Shown one piece after another: positions 5,848-12,795 of a stretch of 22,491 nt of DNA (position 1 is the first letter of the stretch; each line of letters opens with the position of its first letter). The position numbers and the translations under genes are program-made. A model generated the notes under the pieces. It saw nothing but the letters and a program-made list of their open reading frames with translations, made no database searches and had not been told where the DNA came from. The stretch lies in NCBI GenBank assembly GCA_002503595.1, contig DASC01000013.1, positions 9,086 through 31,576 on the forward strand, given 5' to 3'. The stretch is from Candidatus Methanogaster sp. UBA203 (GTDB taxonomy: Archaea; Halobacteriota; Methanosarcinia; Methanosarcinales; Methanogasteraceae).

Positions 5848-7429
5848 AATCGGGATCGCTGTCCGGGTGTTGCTTGTGATCGCGCTTTTCGGGCTGCCCG
5901 CGGGTGTGCAGGCAGAGGGAGATGATGATGGGCTGGTTGCACAGTGGCATTTCGATGAGGGGTCCGGGAGTGTTCTTGCGGATAGCTCCGGGAATGGGAA
6001 CGATGGGGTGATTCATGGCGCGACTTGGGTTGAGGGGAAGTATGGGGGCGCGTTGAGTTTTGATGGGGTGGATGATTATGTTGAAGCGCCATATTCAGAT
6101 ATTTTGGATATTAAGGATGATATTACGATTGGGGGCTGGTTTAAAACAACTACCAATGATAATAGCGATGATGGATTAGTTTCGAATTGGGGTGATAGAG
6201 GTATGGGCCATATTCTATGGACATACCAGGGAGCTATCCTTTTTGACAATAGCGGTAATAGCCAAGCTGTTAAATGGGCAGGGGGAATGACATCTTTTGC
6301 TAATGGGGAATGGCATCATATAGTTACGACTAAAAGTGGAACAACTGGTAAGATATATTTCGACGGTAATGAGAAAGCAAGCGGAACTCTTAGTATCACT
6401 ACTCATGTTGGAACACAACCACTACAAATTGGAACATACAATACTCGAACCATAAGTAGTTTTAATGGTCTCATCGACGAAGTCTGCATTTACAATCGCG
6501 CATTAAATGCAGAGAAGATAAAAACGCATTATGAACATGGACCAGTTGAGTTAACCATAACAAAATCAGCCGCCCCTCACTCCATCAAACAAGATCAGAC
6601 CACAACGATAACCCTAACTGTAAAAAACACCGGCACAACCGAGATAACAGACATTGAAGTATCCGACACGATTCCATCAGACCTAATTTTAGTCAGCGGC
6701 GAAACCTCGAAGACGTACACCTCCCTGAGACCAAAGGACTCGAGAGAATTCCAGTACGTCCTGCAACCGAGCGATGCCGGGACGTTCAATCTGGATCCAG
6801 CCACGGCAACTTATGCAGATGAAGAAGGAAATTACCACACGACCGAATCAAAGACTGCCACAATCACGGTGATCCCGTCCACGGATCAGCCAGCCACACC
6901 ACACACCACAAAGAATCCATCCGCAGATATCTCGACCGCAAGCGTGCACCTCCACGGCGAGAAGACCGATGTCGTGCTCGGCGAGGACGTGCTCCTGAAA
7001 CTCTCCGCGGTAAATATCATCGGAAATCCCCTGATGCGTGTTCAGGTCATAATCATCCCGCCGTCCGGCTGGAGCGTGACCTCTTCCGAATTCGCAAAGT
7101 CCGGAGCCGGACAGTACACGACCACTTACGATATCGAATCGGGCGTGGGCAGGGATATTGAGGTGCGGATCATGCCCAACCAGATTGGGGATGATTTCCA
7201 GGTGCGGGGCAGGATCATCTACTATTTCGGAGATGATTCGGATGCGAGAGAGGATCACACGCTCACCCTGCCGATCACGGTGCGGGCAGAGGCGGAGAAC
7301 GGGCAGGGGGCAGAGCGGACGGCAGACACGTCAGGATCAAAGGAGAAGGGATCGAGTACGCCAGGATTCGCGGCGGTGGTTGCGGTTATCGGACTGCTGG
7401 CGGTATATCTGCGGGGGAAGAGAAGATGA
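5834..7429 (+). CDS. Unit B surface protein: LamG + DUF11-like + conserved beta module + PGF-CTERM
   Basis: 531 aa from TTG 5834 (or two codons shorter from ACG 5840). The signal peptide has core VLLVIALFGLPAGVQA. Residues ~33-233 are a LamG/concanavalin-type jelly roll (LVAQWHFDEGSGS at the start, ALSFDGVDDYVEAP, GEWHHIVTT, FNGLIDEVCIYNRAL at the end), a fold that usually binds sugars or proteins. Residues ~235-345 are a DUF11-like domain (SAAPHSIKQDQTTTITLTVK). Residues ~375-490 are the conserved beta module (VHLHGEKTDVVLGED to IIYYFGDD). A Ser/Thr/Gly linker leads to PGF at 510-512, a hydrophobic helix and the basic tail RGKRR, a canonical PGF-CTERM signal for archaeosortase A. Expected to be displayed on the cell surface through a lipid anchor. 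It is coupled to the ATPase genes on both sides. The LamG part is more AT-rich than the rest. Confidence 0.88.
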   Translation: MLTCRIGIAVRVLLVIALFGLPAGVQAEGDDDGLVAQWHFDEGSGSVLADSSGNGNDGVIHGATWVEGKYGGALSFDGVDDYVEAPYSDILDIKDDITIGGWFKTTTNDNSDDGLVSNWGDRGMGHILWTYQGAILFDNSGNSQAVKWAGGMTSFANGEWHHIVTTKSGTTGKIYFDGNEKASGTLSITTHVGTQPLQIGTYNTRTISSFNGLIDEVCIYNRALNAEKIKTHYEHGPVELTITKSAAPHSIKQDQTTTITLTVKNTGTTEITDIEVSDTIPSDLILVSGETSKTYTSLRPKDSREFQYVLQPSDAGTFNLDPATATYADEEGNYHTTESKTATITVIPSTDQPATPHTTKNPSADISTASVHLHGEKTDVVLGEDVLLKLSAVNIIGNPLMRVQVIIIPPSGWSVTSSEFAKSGAGQYTTTYDIESGVGRDIEVRIMPNQIGDDFQVRGRIIYYFGDDSDAREDHTLTLPITVRAEAENGQGAERTADTSGSKEKGSSTPGFAAVVAVIGLLAVYLRGKRR

Positions 7430-8469
7430 AAAGAATCGAATTTCACAATCGTGAGAAGGAGATAAAAGAAATACGATCGATACTACATGCAGAACCGTCC
7501 TTGATCACCTTCATTTACGGACCGATAAACTCTGGAAAAACCACGCTCGTCAGCCACCTGATCGAAGAACTGCCCGAAGCTTATACTCCGTTCTACATAA
7601 ATCTCAGGACTAAATTCTTATCGAGTTATGATGATTTCATCGAGTCACTCTTTGAGATGGAGATGGAGACTGAGGGGACGAAACGGAAGAGGAAGGAGAC
7701 GCTTGCGGAGCTGGTTTCATCTATCACAAAGGTTGCCGGGATACCGATCAACAAGGAGTTCCTGGATTACGTGTTCAAGGACAATAAGCCGAAGAACGCA
7801 TTCTCGTATATAATCAAACTCTTTGAAGAGGTGAAGGCAACAGGGGAGCAACCAGTATTGATTCTGGATGAGTTGCAGAAGATCGGGGATGTGAAAGTGA
7901 ATGGTTTTCTCATTTACGAACTCTTCAACTTTTTCATAGACTTAACGAAGGAGAAACACCTGGCGCACGTATTCGTGATGACTTCCGATTCGCTGTTCAT
8001 AGAGCGGATTTACACTGAGGCGATGCTGGAAGATCGGTGCAGGTATCTTCTGGTGGATGATTTTGACGAAGAAACCACCATGGAATTTCTAGAGGAGCAT
8101 GGTTTTACTGATGCGGGTAAGACGGCTGCGTGGGAATACTGTGGCGGCAAGCCGATATGCCTGGTTGAACTCGTGAATACGGAAGAAGACCGAAAAGGTA
8201 AGGCTGAAGAGATGCTCAAGATAAGAAAGGGGCAGATAGAAGAGATCGTGTATTCACTGAAAGCGAGAGATAAGGAGATGTTTGACGCGGTGAGTGGGAT
8301 ACTTTCAGAATTTATCGGGAAGGAGAAGGTTGCATACAAATATATAAGCGATGAAATCAAGTTTCTGGTCGGGAAAAACATCATTTTCGCGGATTCTGTG
8401 GATAAGGAGCTGAGACCGCAGTCGAAGCTAAATCTGCTTGCGATAAGAGAGGTGATGAAAAATGTATAA
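7426..8469 (+). CDS. Archaeal P-loop ATPase (PF01637/STAND-like), unit B, type I
   Basis: 347 aa. FHNRE motif at residues 6-10, Walker A GPINSGKTT with Lys38, Walker B LILDE with Asp148-Glu149, sensor-like VMTSD, and CGGKPICLVELV. The middle segment (FLSSYDD to VKATG, about residues 64-140) is nearly the same as in the unit A ATPase. The C-terminal third, from about EEDRKGKAEEMLKIRKGQ onward, is instead nearly identical to the unit C ATPase. The protein is therefore a mosaic. ATG overlaps the stop of the LamG surface gene by 4 nt. Its own last codons (EVMKNV) contain the Shine-Dalgarno and ATG of the next surface gene. No membrane segment is seen. Role unknown beyond ATP binding and probable hydrolysis. 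Confidence 0.86.
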   Translation: MKRIEFHNREKEIKEIRSILHAEPSLITFIYGPINSGKTTLVSHLIEELPEAYTPFYINLRTKFLSSYDDFIESLFEMEMETEGTKRKRKETLAELVSSITKVAGIPINKEFLDYVFKDNKPKNAFSYIIKLFEEVKATGEQPVLILDELQKIGDVKVNGFLIYELFNFFIDLTKEKHLAHVFVMTSDSLFIERIYTEAMLEDRCRYLLVDDFDEETTMEFLEEHGFTDAGKTAAWEYCGGKPICLVELVNTEEDRKGKAEEMLKIRKGQIEEIVYSLKARDKEMFDAVSGILSEFIGKEKVAYKYISDEIKFLVGKNIIFADSVDKELRPQSKLNLLAIREVMKNV

Positions 8470-8842
8470 CGTGAAAATGGTTGTTCTGGCATCGGTTCTT
8501 GCCGGTTTGCTGCTGCTTGCGGCACTGCCGGCATCTGCGGGACTTTCCGGCTGGCAGTACCAGCGAGAGATTGCGATTCAGGAGAACTCTGGCGAGACGC
8601 TCCGTGATTATCAGGTGCTGGTGGAGTTGTCAGGTAATGATTTTCCAGAAGAAGCGCAAGCAGATGGCGATGATATCAGATTCACGGATGCGGACGGGCG
8701 TGAATTGAGCTACTGGGTCGAGGAATTCGATGCGGGGTCTGAGCACGCGAGGATCTGGGTGAAGGTGCCTCTGGTTCCTGCGAATGGAGAAGCAGAGCGT
8801 CTTATGGTGAACAGAGAATCCGATAGGAGGAAAGAAATATGA
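8462..8842 (+). CDS. Unit C surface protein, truncated (signal peptide + partial DUF2341)
   Basis: 126 aa. Signal peptide MYNVKMVVLASVLAGLLLLAALPASAG, then GWQYQREIAIQENSGETLRDYQVLVEL and the remaining first ~80 residues of a DUF2341-type domain. The DNA is almost identical to the first ~330 nt of the unit D gene. Homology is lost just after PANGEAERLMV. The final residues (ESDRRKEI) and the ggaggaaagaaat that precedes the next ATG resemble the extreme 3' end of the full-length genes. The lectin-like region, DUF11, beta module and PGF-CTERM anchor are absent, so any product would be secreted and unanchored or simply degraded. The 4-nt overlap with the following ATPase remains. Best read as an internal deletion of a unit D-like gene. 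Confidence 0.75.
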   Translation: MYNVKMVVLASVLAGLLLLAALPASAGLSGWQYQREIAIQENSGETLRDYQVLVELSGNDFPEEAQADGDDIRFTDADGRELSYWVEEFDAGSEHARIWVKVPLVPANGEAERLMVNRESDRRKEI

Positions 8843-9879
8843 GAAACATAGAATTCCACAACAGGGAAAAAGAGATAAAAGAGATACGGGCTATACTGGA
8901 TAGCCGACCAACATTGATCACTTTTATATACGGACCGATAAACAGCGGGAAGACGGAACTTATAAATAATTTGATAGAAAGCCTTCCGGAAACTCAGAAA
9001 GTATTTTATATAAATCTGAGAGGGAGATTCATCAGTAACTACGATGAATTTATAAAAGTTCTCTTTGATGTTGAGCATGAGGCAAGATATGGGCGGATAA
9101 AGGAGTTTCTGAAACCAATAGTGAATGTTCTGCCTGAGAGCTATCACGGAATTCCAATACCGAAGGATATGTTTCTAAAGTTATTCAAGGAAAAAGATGT
9201 AGAGGATGCTTTTGTTTACATAGAGACTGTTCTCAGGGCTTTTTGTGAAAGTGGTCGTGCACCGGTGCTGGTGATTGACGAGTTGCAGGTGATAGGAGAC
9301 TTGAAAGTGGATGGTTTGTTGATATACAAATTATTTAACTTTTTTATCCGATTAACCAAAGAGTTGCACCTCTGCCACGTATTTGCGGTAACATCAGATT
9401 CGCTCTTCATCGAAAACGTCTACAGTGAGGCGATGCTCGAGGGGCGGTGCAGGTATCTGCGGGTGGACGATTTTGATGAGGCTACGACTGCCGCGTTTCT
9501 AGAGGGGCATGGTTTAACTGGTGATGAGAAGGCTGTTGCGTGGAACTGCTGTGGTGGAAAGCCGATATGTCTGGTTGAGCTTGTGAATACGGAGGAAGAC
9601 CGAAAAGGGAAGGCTGAAGAGATGCTCAAGATAAGAAAGGGACAGGTAGAAGAGATCGTGTATTCGCTGGAAGCGAGAGATAAGGAGATGTTTGACGCGG
9701 TGATGGGAATGCTTTCAGAATTTATCGGGAAAGAGAAGGTTGGATATAAATATATAAGCGATGAAATCAGGTTTTTGGTCGGAAAAAACATTATTTTTGC
9801 GGATTCTGTGAATAAGGAGCTGAGACCGCAGTCGAAGCTAAATCTGCTTGCGATACGAGAGGTGATGAAAAATGTATAA
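8839..9879 (+). CDS. Archaeal P-loop ATPase (PF01637/STAND-like), unit C, type II
   Basis: 346 aa. FHNRE, Walker A GPINSGKTE with Lys38, Walker B LVIDE with Asp147-Glu148, AVTSD sensor-like segment, CCGGKPICLVEL. The middle segment (FISNYDEFIKVLFDVEHEAR to FCESG) is type II, shared with the unit D ATPase and unlike A and B. The stretch FDEATTAAFLEGHG matches unit A, and the C-terminal third matches unit B almost residue for residue. At least three different neighbours thus contribute to one gene, a clear gene-conversion pattern. Shine-Dalgarno aggagg lies just before ATG 8839, inside the truncated surface gene, whose stop it overlaps by 4 nt. Confidence 0.86.
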   Translation: MRNIEFHNREKEIKEIRAILDSRPTLITFIYGPINSGKTELINNLIESLPETQKVFYINLRGRFISNYDEFIKVLFDVEHEARYGRIKEFLKPIVNVLPESYHGIPIPKDMFLKLFKEKDVEDAFVYIETVLRAFCESGRAPVLVIDELQVIGDLKVDGLLIYKLFNFFIRLTKELHLCHVFAVTSDSLFIENVYSEAMLEGRCRYLRVDDFDEATTAAFLEGHGLTGDEKAVAWNCCGGKPICLVELVNTEEDRKGKAEEMLKIRKGQVEEIVYSLEARDKEMFDAVMGMLSEFIGKEKVGYKYISDEIRFLVGKNIIFADSVNKELRPQSKLNLLAIREVMKNV

Positions 9880-11746
9880 CGTGAAAATGGTTGTTCTGGC
9901 ATCGGTTCTTGCCGGTCTGCTGCTGCTTGCGGCACTTCCCGCATCTGCCGGAATGGCGGGCTGGCAGTACCAGCGAGAGATTGTGGTTCAGGAGAACTCT
10001 GGCGAGATGCTTCGTGATTATCAGGTGCTGGTTGCGCTTGCTGGCAGCGATTTTCCGGAAGAAGCGCAAGCAGATGGCGATGATATCAGATTCACGGATG
10101 CGGACGGGCGTGAATTGAGCTACTGGATCGAGGAGTTCGATGCGGGGTCAAAGCGTGCTGTGGTGTGGGTGAAGGTGCCTCTGATTCCTGCGAATGGTGC
10201 GGCGAGACTTACGATGTGGTACGGGAATCCGGGTGCAGAGAGTGCGAGTGATGGGGATACGGTGTTTGAGTTTTTTGATGACTTTGATAGTGGAATAATT
10301 GATACCGATAAATGGGAAATGTATGATTCGGGATGGGGGATTGTTGATGATAGCAGCAAAAAAGTTCTTAAAAGTCCAACACCACAGGTACTTGCTAGAA
10401 AATTTATCAAAGCCAACCACCTTTTTATTCAAAAATGCGAACTTTATTGTTTAGTAAAAGGAACGGATGGTCAGATAGCCGGAGGATGGGAACGTAGTAT
10501 TACTAATATAGATTTTTCTGGTGGTGTAGAAAATTCCTATTGCTTAGAGATTGGAATTGGATGGGAAGGTTCAACGAAGATTAAAAAATTTGTAGATAGG
10601 CAAGCAATAGATTTAGATTCCCAATCGAACCTTAACTCGGGGATTTATTATAATGTTAGATTTAATAACGATGGAAGAAATGTGCGTGTGAAGTTCTGGA
10701 AAGAAGGGAGTTCTGAACCATCGACATGGAACTTATTAACCAATGCCGATAACAATATAGGTCCAGGAACTATCCGCCTTGGTAACTACGAAGGAAGTAG
10801 CTATTATGATGTTGTAATTGTTCGCAAATACACCTCCTCCGAACCCACAGCCACCATCACCCCACCCGCTCCTGCAACCCACACCACCATCTCCATCGCC
10901 AAATCCCCCGCCCCCCACTCCATCCGCCAGTTCCAGGAGACCATAATCGCCATCTCCATCAAAAACTCAGGCACCACAGACGCAACCGACGTCGAGATCA
11001 CGGATGCGATCCACCCCAGTTTCGATCTCGTAAGCGGCGACTTCCCGAACCCGAAGCGCTACGACCTGATCCGACCCGGCGAGACAAGAGACCTCCAGTA
11101 CACAATCACCGCAAAGGAGAGCGGCACCTTCACGCTTGACCCTGCCACCGTAACTTACGCAGACGAGGACGGAAACATCCAGGAGGCGAAATCAGAACCC
11201 GCATCCATCAAGGTCATCCCCTCAACAGAGGGCGGCACTTCCGGCGGCACATCCCGCAACCCGTCAGTCTCAACCGCGAGCGTGCAGCTTCACGGCGAGA
11301 AGACCGATGTCGTGCTCGGCGAGGACATTCTGCTGAAACTCTCTGCTGTGAACCTGATCACCAAGCCCACGATGCATGTTCAGGTCATAATCATCCCGCC
11401 GTCCGGGATGAGTGTCACATCATCTGCTTTCGCCAAATCCGGAGCCGGTCAGTACACGACCACTTACGAACTTGAGCCTGGAACTGGCAAGGACATCGAG
11501 GTTGCGATACGGTCGAATCAGGTCGGCGATTTCGATGTGAACGGCAGGATCATCTACTACTTCGGCGATGATCCCGAGGGTGCCGAGGACCACACACTCA
11601 CCCTGCCGATTACGGTGCGGGCAGAGCCGGAACAGACGGCAGACACGTCGGGATCGAAGGAGAAGGGATCGAGTACGCCTGGATTCAGTACGGTGGTTGC
11701 GGTTATCGGATTATTGGCGGCATATCTATGGAGGAGAAGAATATGA
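9872..11746 (+). CDS. Unit D surface protein: DUF2341 + lectin-like region + DUF11-like + beta module + PGF-CTERM
   Basis: 624 aa. Signal peptide as in unit C (LLLLAALPASAG). Residues ~28-115 are DUF2341 (GWQYQREIVVQENSG, DDIRFTDADGRELSYWIEEF, MWYGNPGA). Residues ~120-320 look like a concanavalin-like beta sandwich (FFDDFDSGIIDTDKWEMYDS, later VRVKFWKEGSSEPSTW), a common partner of DUF2341. A Pro/Thr linker leads to a DUF11-like domain (SPAPHSIRQFQETIIAISIK), then the conserved beta module (VQLHGEKTDVVLGED to IIYYFGDD), a Ser/Gly/Lys linker and PGF at 603-605 with a hydrophobic helix and tail WRRRI. Canonical archaeosortase A substrate. The lectin-like region is clearly more AT-rich than the DUF11 and module DNA. 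ATG overlaps the upstream ATPase stop by 8 nt. Confidence 0.88.
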   Translation: MYNVKMVVLASVLAGLLLLAALPASAGMAGWQYQREIVVQENSGEMLRDYQVLVALAGSDFPEEAQADGDDIRFTDADGRELSYWIEEFDAGSKRAVVWVKVPLIPANGAARLTMWYGNPGAESASDGDTVFEFFDDFDSGIIDTDKWEMYDSGWGIVDDSSKKVLKSPTPQVLARKFIKANHLFIQKCELYCLVKGTDGQIAGGWERSITNIDFSGGVENSYCLEIGIGWEGSTKIKKFVDRQAIDLDSQSNLNSGIYYNVRFNNDGRNVRVKFWKEGSSEPSTWNLLTNADNNIGPGTIRLGNYEGSSYYDVVIVRKYTSSEPTATITPPAPATHTTISIAKSPAPHSIRQFQETIIAISIKNSGTTDATDVEITDAIHPSFDLVSGDFPNPKRYDLIRPGETRDLQYTITAKESGTFTLDPATVTYADEDGNIQEAKSEPASIKVIPSTEGGTSGGTSRNPSVSTASVQLHGEKTDVVLGEDILLKLSAVNLITKPTMHVQVIIIPPSGMSVTSSAFAKSGAGQYTTTYELEPGTGKDIEVAIRSNQVGDFDVNGRIIYYFGDDPEGAEDHTLTLPITVRAEPEQTADTSGSKEKGSSTPGFSTVVAVIGLLAAYLWRRRI

Positions 11747-12795
11747 GAAGAATCGAATTTCACAATAGAGTTGAGGAGATGGAAGAGATAACGAGGCTGC
11801 TTGACACAGAGCCAACGTTGATCACCTTCATCTACGGACCAATAAACTCGGGAAAGACAGAACTCATAAATAATCTGATAAAAAACCTTCCTGAAAACCA
11901 GAAAGTATTTTACATAAATCTGAGGGGCAGATTCGTTAGTAACTACGATGAATTCATAAAAGTTCTCTTCGACGTCGAACATGAGGCAAGATATGGGAGG
12001 ATACAGGAGTTTCTGAAACCGATAGTGAATGTTCTTCCCGGTAGCTATCACGGGATTCCAATACCAAAGGATATGTTTCTAAAGTTATTCGAGGAAAAGG
12101 ATGTGGAGGATGCTTTTGTTTACATAGAAACTGTCCTCAGGGCTTTTTACGAAAGTGGTAACGTGCCAGTGCTGATAATTGACGAGTTGCAGGTGATAGG
12201 TGACCTGAAGGTAGATGATTTGCTGATATACAAATTATTTAACTTTTTTATCCGGTTAACAAAGGAATTACACTTAGCACACGTATTTACGATCTCGTCA
12301 GATTCGCTATTCATTGAGGAGGTTCATAGCGAGGCGATGCTCGAGGGAAGGTGCAGGTATCTGCTGGTTGACGATTTTGATCGGGAGACGACAGCCGCGT
12401 TTTTAGAGAAGTACGGTTTTACTGATGATGAGACGGCTGTTGCGTGGGAATACTGTGGCGGCAAGCCGATATGCCTGGTTGAGCTTGTAAATGCAAAACT
12501 GAATGGGAAAGATGTAGAGAGCGAATCTAAAAAGTTATTGAAAATCAGAACAAGTCAGATTTTCTCGATATTTGATGAAATATCGCTTGGAAAGGTTGAA
12601 TATTCAGAAAAATCCATATTAGAGGAGTTTAAGAATTTCGAGCAGGAAGAGATGCTGCAATATGGTAGGATAAATAAAGAAAAGATATTTTTAGTTGGAA
12701 GAAATGTGTTCTTCATTGACCCGACACAAAGAACAATTAAACCACAATCACGTCTGAATCTGCTTGCAATAAGAGAGGTTATGAAAAGTGTATAG
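11743..12795 (+). CDS. Archaeal P-loop ATPase (PF01637/STAND-like), unit D, type II
   Basis: 350 aa from ATG 11743. Starting here gives MRRIEFHNR as in the other copies, a 4-nt overlap with the surface gene, and a GGAGGAG site about 6 nt upstream. An ATG at 11728 would merely add five residues that are read from the Shine-Dalgarno. Walker A GPINSGKTE (Lys38), Walker B LIIDE, sensor-like TISSD, CGGKPICLVELV. The middle segment is type II, as in unit C. The C-terminal third (KLNGKDVESESKKLLKIRTSQ onward) is unlike units B and C, but the last residues (LNLLAIREVMKSV) are conserved. The 3' end carries the start region of the next surface gene (GAGGTTATGAAAA then GTG). Confidence 0.86.
   Translation: MRRIEFHNRVEEMEEITRLLDTEPTLITFIYGPINSGKTELINNLIKNLPENQKVFYINLRGRFVSNYDEFIKVLFDVEHEARYGRIQEFLKPIVNVLPGSYHGIPIPKDMFLKLFEEKDVEDAFVYIETVLRAFYESGNVPVLIIDELQVIGDLKVDDLLIYKLFNFFIRLTKELHLAHVFTISSDSLFIEEVHSEAMLEGRCRYLLVDDFDRETTAAFLEKYGFTDDETAVAWEYCGGKPICLVELVNAKLNGKDVESESKKLLKIRTSQIFSIFDEISLGKVEYSEKSILEEFKNFEQEEMLQYGRINKEKIFLVGRNVFFIDPTQRTIKPQSRLNLLAIREVMKSV

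Noticed and set aside
11728..11742. ATG 11728 as start of the unit D ATPase
   Set aside because: The added codons are the Shine-Dalgarno of ATG 11743, which alone gives the shared N-terminus and the ATGA overlap.
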